From an uncultured Blautia sp. (GTDB lineage: Bacteria > Bacillota > Clostridia > Lachnospirales > Lachnospiraceae), in contig CAKRRG010000004.1 in the NCBI GenBank assembly GCA_934394545.1, forward strand, positions 32,813-96,812: 64,000 bases of DNA, given 5' to 3'. Position 1 is the stretch's first letter. Every line of letters begins with the position of its first letter. A model generated the notes under the pieces. It saw only the letters and a list, made by a program, of their open reading frames with translations. It was not told where the DNA came from and did not search any database. The position numbers were made by a program, and so were the translations under genes. Below, piece after piece: positions 8,197 through 15,966 of the stretch.

Positions 8197-8215
8197 GTTA
8201 TGGAGGAGAGCGCCA

Positions 8216-8380
8216 ATGAAATTTCTGATCCTCTTGTTGATAATCTGCTGTATCTTCCCTAATGCTGGTGCTTCTGTGGGAAATGCCCTGATCGCGTTAG
8301 AACCTGTTGCTGAGGCGTTTATGCCGTGCCTGATTGCCATTGTTGGTCTTTATTTGATCGTTAAGAGCGTTTTGAAGTGA
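8216..8380 (+). CDS. 54-residue membrane peptide
   Basis: The ATG at 8216 with TGGAGGAGAGCGCC upstream is the natural start; the same frame is open further left but lacks a site. The product has an N-terminal hydrophobic helix that could be a signal sequence (FLILLLIICCIFPNAGAS), a short polar turn and a second hydrophobic helix (FMPCLIAIVGLYLIVKSVL). Two close helices in a tiny protein recall pilin-like VirB2/TrbC subunits in size and topology, but no sequence match can be claimed. It lies between the lipoprotein and the nuclease-like gene. Confidence 0.7.
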   Translation: MKFLILLLIICCIFPNAGASVGNALIALEPVAEAFMPCLIAIVGLYLIVKSVLK

Positions 8381-8392
8381 AAGGAGAAAATA

Positions 8393-9091
8393 ATGAGTAG
8401 TAACCATTATAGTTCCATTGATCCTGTTACAGGTAATGTTTCCTGGAATGGCCCCCTTTCTATTGAGAAGGGGGATCATTCCCATATGCCAAGCCGCACA
8501 GACGCGTATCTTCCTGGGGATGAGAGAGGCCATGTAAATGCTTCTTCGTTACAAGGCTCCAACACGCGTGAGAACGTGGTGCCGCAAAACTCTGACGTCA
8601 ATCACGGAGCTTACTATTCTATGGAACAGGGGGAACGTTCCGCTCTTCAGAATGGAGCAGCTATTGACTCTTCCAAAACCGCTGTAGTGAATTCTGAGCC
8701 GGGAGCCCGACCAGACTTATTTACGGTAACAGATAATGTAACTTATTCGGATGGCCATGCGGAGTCCATTCACCATTCCTTTACCAATGCATCTTATGCA
8801 GACCAGCAGGCATGGAATGATATGTCAGCTGCCTTGCCCGATACCTTTGATGCTCCGAATCCTGGCAATGTCCTTGCTGATTCAATGAGCAGCTCAGAGT
8901 ATGCAGAGCTAATGGAAAATACTGATGCAGAATTGCCTGGTATTTCGGAAGACTATGCGGCAGCAGACTTTAGTGGGGTACCGGGCACTGACTCTGCGGC
9001 TTCCGATGCCGAGACTGCTGCGTCTGGTGAGAGCCCAGATTCTTCAGCTGATAGCGACAGCAGTGCAGAGTGCGATTCGGATGATGATTAG
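8393..9091 (+). CDS. DNA/RNA nonspecific endonuclease-like protein with acidic tail
   Basis: 232 residues. Residues ~38-110 match the beta-beta-alpha-metal nuclease pattern of the NUC/EndA family: GDERGHV with general base His47, then NVVPQNSDVNHGAYYSMEQG with Asn70 as the usual metal ligand and Glu78 downstream. The remaining ~120 residues are polar and end in a strongly acidic Ser/Asp/Glu tail. No signal peptide. The start is supported by AAGGAG. It directly precedes a coupling-protein-type ATPase, so it could be an effector or substrate of the apparatus, or a defence nuclease. The domain is shorter than in secreted nucleases and activity is unproven. Confidence 0.6.
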   Translation: MSSNHYSSIDPVTGNVSWNGPLSIEKGDHSHMPSRTDAYLPGDERGHVNASSLQGSNTRENVVPQNSDVNHGAYYSMEQGERSALQNGAAIDSSKTAVVNSEPGARPDLFTVTDNVTYSDGHAESIHHSFTNASYADQQAWNDMSAALPDTFDAPNPGNVLADSMSSSEYAELMENTDAELPGISEDYAAADFSGVPGTDSAASDAETAASGESPDSSADSDSSAECDSDDD

Positions 9092-9102
9092 GGAGGTAAA
9101 AA

Positions 9103-10434
9103 ATGTTTTATGATCTATCAATGGGTCTGCAGAGAATGAAAACTCCGCAGTGGCCAAAGGGAGCAGGCTATATCCATTCGGTTCTACCTGACGGGACTGC
9201 TGTTGAACTTCCGGTTTTTAAAGGCGTAAATGTAATTACCTTCGGCACCGTAGGCACAGGAAAAACGAAATCTTATACGGAAGAGGCAGCAGATATTTTA
9301 CTTTCCGATGATCCAAAAACAAAGGGTGTGTTTTTTGAGACAAAGCATTCTTTTATCGACCGTTTTTTGTCGAAGAATGACAAGGTGATCACACATAATC
9401 CCAAGGCTATATCTGAAAGGAATCTGTTCATCCCGAATATTGTGAAGGAAATCCGTTTATCAGCTGATCCAGAGGCAGAAATGAGAAAGTTTGCTGAGTT
9501 TTTGTTTGCCGAACTTCTGAGTGGGGCGAATCAGAATAGGGCCTGGATCGAGGCTGCCCGCAATACCTTTATCGGTGTATTGCGAACAATTGTGGATTGT
9601 TTCCCAAATGAAAACCCTGGTAATTGGACTTTGGTGAATTCGTTGCGCAGGATGACAACGGAGGAGCTTTTAGCCTATCTTGCACGGCATCCCCGCAACC
9701 ACTCTATGCTTAGAAGAGACTGGGGATATGATCTTAATTGTCCAAAAGACTACAAACCCACCAAACGTGCATCGGACATCCAGTTTTTTCTTAACCAGGT
9801 ACTTGAAGCTTTTTCTGGCAGCTTTGAGATGGATGGACAGGATACCATTCACGATTGGCTGGCTGGAAGATATGGGCGAAATCTCTTCTTCCTGTATGAC
9901 CTTGCCTCCGCTGAAATATCCAGACCTTTTTTCTTATACTACATGAAAAAGATCAAAGATCACAAGCTGAGTAATGCTGCAGGATCTACGGCTCCTATTC
10001 TTATGGTACTGGATGAAATGGATAAGATGGCAGACTGCGGAAAATCAGCGGATTGGGGACTTTATCAGGCAGCAAACCTTGGAAGGGAATATGGCCTGCA
10101 GATTTTACTTACGACCCAGTCAGTAGAAAATCTTTATGGACTCAGTACTGATTTTAATGAGCATATCACAACAGGAGGGCTGGCTGGATTTCCGTATCTG
10201 ATCAGCTTCCGGCCGGGAGATCCCACAACAATCGCCACACTTCAGACGCTTTATGGCTCTGCCTACAGGGAACGTATTGTACTTCCGGCATCCCGTTATG
10301 CGGATCCGGTTGTAAAGTGTGACCTAGAGCCAATGGTCACCGAGGCAGAATTTGCGTCTCTGGGGATAGGAGATTGTATTGTAAAAATCCTGTCTTATCC
10401 TCCACAAAGAGTACATATAAACCTTAATTCGTAA
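9103..10434 (+). CDS. TraD/VirD4-like coupling-protein ATPase
   Basis: 443 residues. An intact Walker A, GTVGTGKT (48-55), and a Walker B, ILMVLDEMDKM (299-309), followed by a Gln-containing sensor strand (LLTTQSVENL), place it in the FtsK/VirD4/TraD ATPase group with a TraM-recognition-like C-terminal half. It lacks the N-terminal membrane anchor typical of VirD4, so it probably docks on the operon's membrane proteins. Start at GGAGG-TAAAAA-ATG. Likely provides ATP-driven substrate movement. No relaxase or VirB4 gene accompanies it. Confidence 0.85.
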   Translation: MFYDLSMGLQRMKTPQWPKGAGYIHSVLPDGTAVELPVFKGVNVITFGTVGTGKTKSYTEEAADILLSDDPKTKGVFFETKHSFIDRFLSKNDKVITHNPKAISERNLFIPNIVKEIRLSADPEAEMRKFAEFLFAELLSGANQNRAWIEAARNTFIGVLRTIVDCFPNENPGNWTLVNSLRRMTTEELLAYLARHPRNHSMLRRDWGYDLNCPKDYKPTKRASDIQFFLNQVLEAFSGSFEMDGQDTIHDWLAGRYGRNLFFLYDLASAEISRPFFLYYMKKIKDHKLSNAAGSTAPILMVLDEMDKMADCGKSADWGLYQAANLGREYGLQILLTTQSVENLYGLSTDFNEHITTGGLAGFPYLISFRPGDPTTIATLQTLYGSAYRERIVLPASRYADPVVKCDLEPMVTEAEFASLGIGDCIVKILSYPPQRVHINLNS

Positions 10435-10450
10435 GGAAAGGAGGCGCCAT

Positions 10451-11596
10451 ATGAATTATCTCCAATATATCAATTCTGTATACCGTCCTGTTCAGAATGA
10501 TATAAGTACCCGTTATCTTATTAGCGGCATTGATTTTCGTGTGCGGCAGGTATTAGGACAGTATATTATAAATTCCCTTTATGATGCTGGCAAAATCCTT
10601 TTTATTCTTGACAATACCCAAAGCGGCAGCGATTTCACTAATTTTGGCAGGTTTCATGTTCTGAATCCTTTGAATGGAGATGTTGACCTGTGTAATGATC
10701 TTTTCGAGGTAACTTCGCTTAGAGAGATCAGCTGGCTTCGAAGCCTTCTTGCAGAGTTAGGTTTTGAAGGGACGAAAGCAATGAAAGTGGTCAATTATCT
10801 TTCGTTCGTGAGAGAAACAGAACGGAGACTGGGAAATAATGGGCCGCTTTGTATGGAAACCCTTGAAGAGTACAGTGGAACAGCCCTGGTTAAATGGAAG
10901 CTTTGTCAGCTTGAAGAGAGCGGCGGGCTGTCCCGGGAGAACTACGAGTATCTGCGCACCCGATATGCGGAGGTCAGCAGTGCTGCCGCTGATTTTGAGA
11001 TGTTTCTGGTAATGCTGGCTCCATTTGTGGGCGGAGGTTCCCAGCCCCATCCAGGAACGGCAGTACATCTTGCAATTGGTGAGTTTGGTTCTGACCGGGC
11101 TATGCAGGAGGTTATGTGCAGGCTTATGCTGGCTTTTACCAAAAAGCAGCCGGCAGCTTGTTCTGTCTTAATTGTGGATGATGGCAAATGTGACCGCGAA
11201 TGCATTGTGGAAGTACTGAAAAATTTACCTACAGTTACAGATGTCCATATGTTTACAACAGATGCTTTTTCGTTGGGGGACAGAGATCTGAGCGTTCTGA
11301 TGAGAACCTTTCCTGTACGTATTTATTCCCGCCATGATTCTATGGATTCGTGCTCCAGGATTGAGGCATGCTGCGGACAGATCGATGTGGTCAGACGCTC
11401 TTACACGACAACAGTAGATAAGCGTATCCGCGCGTCAACAGCTTTTGATATGCTTCTCGGAACAAACCGGACTGAAGCAGAAACCTGCAATGTTCCTGTG
11501 CGGGAGGCCCGTTACCGCAAGGAGACGATTAATTCTTTGTGCATCGGCACCGCTATCATTGATTGTGGTGGAACACAGGTACTGTTTCAGTTCTGA
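10451..11596 (+). CDS. P-loop-less relative of the coupling ATPase
   Basis: 381 residues, no confident family. Its layout parallels the preceding ATPase: YLISGIDFRVRQVLGQ sits where Walker A would be but lacks the Lys; AGKILFILDN replaces the following strand; CSVLIVDDGKCDRE resembles Walker B; and the C-terminus (LCIGTAIIDCGGTQVLFQF) mirrors LGIGDCIVKILSYPPQRVHI of its neighbour. I infer a catalytically dead paralogue, perhaps forming a mixed ring or acting as substrate adaptor. Preceded by AAAGGAGGCGCCAT and 16 bases after the ATPase. Confidence 0.65.
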   Translation: MNYLQYINSVYRPVQNDISTRYLISGIDFRVRQVLGQYIINSLYDAGKILFILDNTQSGSDFTNFGRFHVLNPLNGDVDLCNDLFEVTSLREISWLRSLLAELGFEGTKAMKVVNYLSFVRETERRLGNNGPLCMETLEEYSGTALVKWKLCQLEESGGLSRENYEYLRTRYAEVSSAAADFEMFLVMLAPFVGGGSQPHPGTAVHLAIGEFGSDRAMQEVMCRLMLAFTKKQPAACSVLIVDDGKCDRECIVEVLKNLPTVTDVHMFTTDAFSLGDRDLSVLMRTFPVRIYSRHDSMDSCSRIEACCGQIDVVRRSYTTTVDKRIRASTAFDMLLGTNRTEAETCNVPVREARYRKETINSLCIGTAIIDCGGTQVLFQF

Positions 11597-11612
11597 TATC
11601 GGAGGTACTGTT

Positions 11613-12491
11613 ATGATCCGGCTGCCAGGTATTCTTAAAATATTCGCGGTATTTCTTATTGATTTTTTTGCTGTATATGCGCTGTTTCATAATATAGCGG
11701 TTGCAGCTGGTGTGGTTGGGGTAATTGCACTCTATGTTTGGCTTGGAGGGTATTTCGCATTGTTCAGGGATGGGGCAGTTCGTTCCAAAAAGCTTTCAGA
11801 TTATGAATGCTCCCGTCTTGAAACTGCAAAATGCCAGCTTGCAGAGGAGGTTAAAAGTATTAGTTCTGTAGACATTTCCAGGCTAAAACTTTATCTGATC
11901 ACAGCCGATCCTGATATGCAGGCTACTGCATATGGTGCAAATAGTGTTTCGGTTTCAAGAGGGGCATTTGACAATGCTGATCCCATAACGCTTAATGCGA
12001 TTCTTGGTCATGAAATTTCACATATATTGCACCTTGATGCAGAATTTAACCGTGCTGTTTTTGCAACAATTTTTCTTATCTGTGGTGCGGTCAGCGTTGT
12101 ATCATTTGCGGCTATGGCAGTAATCTTTTTGGTGTTTCTGGTATGCAGCTTCTTTCGTTCGTGGCTTGGTGTTATGGCGTTCAAAGGGACGACCAGGGCT
12201 GTGGGGGGAATTTTCGGCCTGTTTCAGAAGGGAGTTGTGGTTATTTACCGCAGCTTTGCGGGCTGCTTGAACCGCGCGGCAGAATTTCGGGCTGACCGTT
12301 ATTCAGCGCAGCTTGGATATGGAGTCCAGCTTGCACATTTCCTTTCCTATGCTGCTCCGGAAACGAGCCGTCAGTTAACATTTACAGAAGTACTTTATCG
12401 TACGCATCCGCCGGCGCCCAAACGTGTGGCGCGGTTGGAAAAGCTTGTGAGTAAGGAGACTCACCCGATAAAAAGACAAGGGTTGAAATAA
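11613..12491 (+). CDS. HtpX-like M48 membrane metalloprotease
   Basis: 292 residues. Two N-terminal membrane helices (~8-50), the zinc motif HEISH (133-137) within LNAILGHEISHILHLDAEF, a hydrophobic hairpin (~148-180) and the third ligand in EFRAD (Glu224) match HtpX-type M48 proteases. These cleave membrane proteins with the active site facing the cytosol. GGAGGTACTGTT precedes the ATG at 11613; a longer open frame upstream lies inside the previous gene. It may process or degrade subunits of the operon's membrane complex. Confidence 0.88.
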   Translation: MIRLPGILKIFAVFLIDFFAVYALFHNIAVAAGVVGVIALYVWLGGYFALFRDGAVRSKKLSDYECSRLETAKCQLAEEVKSISSVDISRLKLYLITADPDMQATAYGANSVSVSRGAFDNADPITLNAILGHEISHILHLDAEFNRAVFATIFLICGAVSVVSFAAMAVIFLVFLVCSFFRSWLGVMAFKGTTRAVGGIFGLFQKGVVVIYRSFAGCLNRAAEFRADRYSAQLGYGVQLAHFLSYAAPETSRQLTFTEVLYRTHPPAPKRVARLEKLVSKETHPIKRQGLK

Positions 12492-12494
12492 CAA

Positions 12495-12893
12495 ATGAAA
12501 AATACAGTGGCATCCATGTCAGGTGCGGTACTTGACCGCCTTAGAATTAAATACAGAAAACTTCCCTGCAGAGAGGGCGCATTCTACTATTGCACAATTC
12601 CATCCAATGGCTATACCTTTGATCTGCAATGCGAGGACAAGGATAATACGGTCCGAATTTGGAGATTTATTGGTACAGCACCTCTTTCCAAGGCTGGAAG
12701 GCGGTGTGAATACCGTAATCCCCATTATCCATGGGCTGTGATCGGGATGGAGGTGACAGATGAAGGCGATGTCAGCTTTTATGCAGAGCAGAAAATTGAA
12801 ATGACTGACAGGAAGAGTGCAGCCCGAATTGACAAAATGATCAGTGGTTATATTGATATGATCGCAAATTCTTCCATTACCCTCTCTTTGTGA
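12495..12893 (+). CDS. Hypothetical protein
   Basis: 132 residues, no family recognised. It reads as a mixed alpha/beta cytosolic domain (YYCTIPSNGYTFDLQCED, VRIWRFIGTAPLS, WAVIGMEVTDEGDVSFYAEQ) with a helical C-terminus and no signal peptide. The start lies 3 bases after the protease stop without a clear Shine-Dalgarno sequence (AAGGGTTGAAATAACAA), implying coupled translation. Seventy bases of non-coding DNA follow before the next gene. Its size would allow an immunity protein or an adaptor, but nothing in the sequence shows this. Confidence 0.65.
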   Translation: MKNTVASMSGAVLDRLRIKYRKLPCREGAFYYCTIPSNGYTFDLQCEDKDNTVRIWRFIGTAPLSKAGRRCEYRNPHYPWAVIGMEVTDEGDVSFYAEQKIEMTDRKSAARIDKMISGYIDMIANSSITLSL

Positions 12894-12963
12894 ACTGGTA
12901 GTTTATGGGAAATTGTATTAGAGGATCGTACAATAAGGATACGTTTAATGGAGGAGAAGATGG

Positions 12964-13734
12964 ATGAGAATTAACACGTTAAATAATTATCCTGAGAACT
13001 GCATTTTTCTTGGAAATCCGGACACTCAGGCAGCTGACGCGAAGCTTCTTATTTCCCAGATGAAGGTTTTGTGCCCCGAAAAGTTTGAAGGAAACAGGGA
13101 TTCTTTTTCCTTCGAACTTCGTTATACAGCACCTTTCGACAAAGGCTTTAATGAGCTGAAACGTCTGCAGGGAACAGCAGCTGAAGCCGCTGGACGACGG
13201 AATGAATTTAAGGGCTATATCGTTCTTGATATGAACAGCTGGCTGACACATCATGACGAAGAGTATCTGAACAAAGCATTACTCTTTCTGATCGATATGA
13301 GTGATTGCTGGAAGTATATCTTTCTCGTAAACAATCAGAATTCAAAAGCTGCAAGAGAGCTTGTTGGCAGGATCCTGTCGGTATTTTTTCGTGGACATAT
13401 CCTATGCAAAGTCAGAGAAGAACCAAAGAAGTGTTCCTGCAGGGAGCGCGTGAATGCCCTTTGTAAGGAAGAAGGCGTTGTGTGTTCCACATTTGTAAAA
13501 GAATTTCTTCAGGAACTGCTGGAGATGGAATTCGATGAGACCATTGTTTCGGCACTTCTTAGTGAAATATCCAGGAGTGCTGGGAAAAAAATCAGCAGGA
13601 ATGCGATTGTTAATTTCGGGAATAACCGGGAATCTGCTATACGCTATATGATGACACCGAAAGAATATGAGCGTCTTTTGGCAAGCATCCAGAAGAGAAA
13701 GGAACACTGGTATGACGGGAAAGAAACAGTATGA
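12964..13734 (+). CDS. Hypothetical protein, possible degenerate AAA+ domain
   Basis: 256 residues. CIFLGNPDTQAADAKLL near the N-terminus has the position and pattern of an AAA+ P-loop strand but lacks the GK[ST] residues. GYIVLDMNSWL resembles a Walker B strand and WKYIFLVNNQNSKA a sensor-1 strand. The C-terminal ~90 residues are helical, as in AAA+ lids. These are pattern-level similarities only. GGAGGAGAAGATGG supports the ATG. The 3' end overlaps the next gene's start by 23 bases, indicating tight coupling to the TraG-like ATPase. Confidence 0.6.
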   Translation: MRINTLNNYPENCIFLGNPDTQAADAKLLISQMKVLCPEKFEGNRDSFSFELRYTAPFDKGFNELKRLQGTAAEAAGRRNEFKGYIVLDMNSWLTHHDEEYLNKALLFLIDMSDCWKYIFLVNNQNSKAARELVGRILSVFFRGHILCKVREEPKKCSCRERVNALCKEEGVVCSTFVKEFLQELLEMEFDETIVSALLSEISRSAGKKISRNAIVNFGNNRESAIRYMMTPKEYERLLASIQKRKEHWYDGKETV

Positions 13735-15340
13735 AGCAGCTTATGCAGGCTATGTATACGAAAAACCAGCTACTCACTGGACTTCGACGGAAGCTGTTAA
13801 AAAATGTCTTACAAAAGTTGATCTTACAGATGTGAAGGCTCTTAAGGCCGGTGGTATGCCAATTATCTCTGATGGCCGGAATGTGTACATGGATGATGGG
13901 GATGGCCATACCGTTTTAATCGCCTGCAGTGGCATGAAAAAGAGTATTTGTGGGTTCATGCCGCTGATACGGATGCTTGCAGCGGCAAAAGAAAATATGG
14001 TGATCACAGATCCAAAGGGAGAGCTATATAACCGTGAAGCTGGTTTTCTGAAGGCTCAGGGCTATAATGTGCGGTGCCTTGATTTTCGGACAATGGATAA
14101 AGATTGTTTTAATGTGCTTCAGTATGCAGCCTCGGTGTACCGGAGCGGGGATAAGGAAAGAGGCTTAAGCCTGTTGTCGGACCTTATCAGTTCCCTTGCA
14201 GAGGAACAACGGCATTGTGCAAAAGATCCTTTTTGGCCAGATACTGGGGCATTATGGCTAAACGGAACTGGTGCGGTCATGCTGGAGGCATACCCAAAGA
14301 CCGAACAGGTTAATATTTTAAACTGGTCTGATTTCAATGTACGGAATTCAGCGGCTATTGTTGAGGAACACATCCTTTCATTGATGCCGGATAATACTGT
14401 GAAAAGTGCACTGAAGCAGTGTATTTCCTCCGCGGAAAATACATTTAGAAGTATTCTGATCACAGCATCCAGCTTTCTGGCAATGTTCAATCAGAATCCG
14501 AAGCTTGCTGCGATGCTCTCCTATAGCACATTCTCCTTAGAAGATCTCATAATTCCAAAGACGGCACTTTTTCTGGTGACAGACGATACTACTTCCACGG
14601 CAGATCCGATCCTGGGAATGATCATCAGCCAGATTCAGAGCTTTTTGGTTGACAAGGCCTATCATAGCAGGAATGGAAAGCTGGATGTCCGCATGAATTT
14701 TGTGCTGGACGAGTTTGCTTCTATTCCAATCCCGAACATGGATAAAAGCCTTGCGACTCATAGGAGCCGCAACATCCGGTATTATCTCTGTGTCCAGAGC
14801 CTGGCACTTCTGAAAGAGCGATATGAAAATCCCGAGAAACTACTTTCGAATTGCGCTTCAACACTGTATCTTGGTTCTACAGAGCTTGAACTGCTAAAAG
14901 AGCTTGAAGCAAAGCTGGGAACGACCTGCATTACACCGGACGGAAAAGAACGGCCGCTTTGCTCTCAGGCAGAACTTATGACCCTTGAAAGAACCTGGGA
15001 TCACAAAGAAGCTATTTATATGAATCTTGCAGAAGGAATCCGGTACTGTACAATGCTTCCAAGTATTGAGGCATATGAGATTGGAAATTATCCAATCCCG
15101 TCTTTTTGCGCTGAACCGCCTGCAATTGCGACCTATACAGTTGCCCAGTTTGCTACAGATGTGGTAAATAAGAGAATCCGTGCTCCATTTGCACCTGTGC
15201 AGAAAAAGAGAACCGTATCCAGGGGAAAAAGAAATAAACGTCCACGGTCTTTTTCTGAGGGTGCTTCCCCGGATCCGGACCTTGAAGAAGAATTGATGCA
15301 GAAGTTTGATGAGCTATTTGGCACATGTGAAGAGGATTAG
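13712..15340 (+). CDS. TraG/VirD4-like ATPase with altered P-loop
   Basis: 542 residues. The TraG/VirD4 signature ITDPKGELY (98-106), Walker B NFVLDEFASIP (329-339), LATHRSRNIRYYLCVQSL and the late ELELLKELEAKLG region are clear. The Walker A position reads ACSGMKKS (71-78): the Lys and Ser are kept but the glycine before the Lys is replaced by Lys. No N-terminal membrane anchor is visible. The tail is basic then acidic. ATG 13712 overlaps the previous gene and has AAAGGA upstream; an in-frame ATG at 13667 has no site. Probable second motor or assembly ATPase of the same apparatus. Confidence 0.85.
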   Translation: MTGKKQYEAAYAGYVYEKPATHWTSTEAVKKCLTKVDLTDVKALKAGGMPIISDGRNVYMDDGDGHTVLIACSGMKKSICGFMPLIRMLAAAKENMVITDPKGELYNREAGFLKAQGYNVRCLDFRTMDKDCFNVLQYAASVYRSGDKERGLSLLSDLISSLAEEQRHCAKDPFWPDTGALWLNGTGAVMLEAYPKTEQVNILNWSDFNVRNSAAIVEEHILSLMPDNTVKSALKQCISSAENTFRSILITASSFLAMFNQNPKLAAMLSYSTFSLEDLIIPKTALFLVTDDTTSTADPILGMIISQIQSFLVDKAYHSRNGKLDVRMNFVLDEFASIPIPNMDKSLATHRSRNIRYYLCVQSLALLKERYENPEKLLSNCASTLYLGSTELELLKELEAKLGTTCITPDGKERPLCSQAELMTLERTWDHKEAIYMNLAEGIRYCTMLPSIEAYEIGNYPIPSFCAEPPAIATYTVAQFATDVVNKRIRAPFAPVQKKRTVSRGKRNKRPRSFSEGASPDPDLEEELMQKFDELFGTCEED

Positions 15341-15351
15341 GAGGAGTATAT

Positions 15352-15933
15352 ATGTCTATACCAACAACTAGAATTGCTACTGCAGCTGGCTATATGACCT
15401 CTGACTGTCTGTCAGAAGAGTTTTCCTGCCGGAGAATTTACATTACAGAAGAGATCACCAACTCAATGGCCACGGAAATCTGCTGTCAGATTAATCACCT
15501 TGCGGCTTTGAGCAATGAGGATATTACACTTTGGATTATGTCTCCTGGTGGTTCTGTATCCGCTGGTTCCGCTATCCTGGATACCATGAATACCTGCGGC
15601 TGTGATTTCAAAACGATTGTTATGGGGACTGCTGCTTCTATGGCAGCTGTGATCGCATCGTCCGGCACAAAAGGGAAACGATACATTGGAGCAAATTCAG
15701 GAATGATGATCCACCAGGCACTTGGCGGATTTTCAGGTCAGACGGCGGACATACTTCGGACCGCCCAGCATATTGAGAAGACGAATAAAAGGCTTTATGA
15801 GATCCTTGCCAGAAACTGTGGTGTGAGTGTCCAACAGATTGCGGTTGATTGTGATAGGGATTATCACTTGAACGCAGAAGAAGCGATTGCTTATGGTCTG
15901 GCTGATCACATCTTTAGCGGATTTGAGGATTAA
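15352..15933 (+). CDS. ClpP-like serine protease
   Basis: 193 residues, the usual ClpP length. The S14 triad is complete: Ser96 in MGTAASMAAV, His121 in MMIHQALGG and Asp170 in DRDYHLNAEEA, with the oxyanion-loop motif SPGGSVSAGSAI at 64-75. No propeptide is obvious. No ClpX or ClpA unfoldase is adjacent, and the gene sits inside the envelope-machine operon, so it is likely a dedicated paralogue rather than the housekeeping ClpP. A partner could be one of the operon's ATPases (inference). GGAGGAGTATAT precedes the ATG. Confidence 0.9.
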   Translation: MSIPTTRIATAAGYMTSDCLSEEFSCRRIYITEEITNSMATEICCQINHLAALSNEDITLWIMSPGGSVSAGSAILDTMNTCGCDFKTIVMGTAASMAAVIASSGTKGKRYIGANSGMMIHQALGGFSGQTADILRTAQHIEKTNKRLYEILARNCGVSVQQIAVDCDRDYHLNAEEAIAYGLADHIFSGFED

Positions 15934-15966
15934 GTTTCTTTTATTCAGATCAAAGGAGAAATATTT

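Noticed and set aside
13402-13909. Minus-strand ORFs across the TraG-like gene start
   Set aside because: Antisense shadows of coding DNA on the + strand; composition not protein-like.
9103-15340. Full type IV secretion or ICE module
   Set aside because: Coupling-type ATPases are present, but no relaxase, VirB4, VirB6, integrase or att repeats were found in the window.
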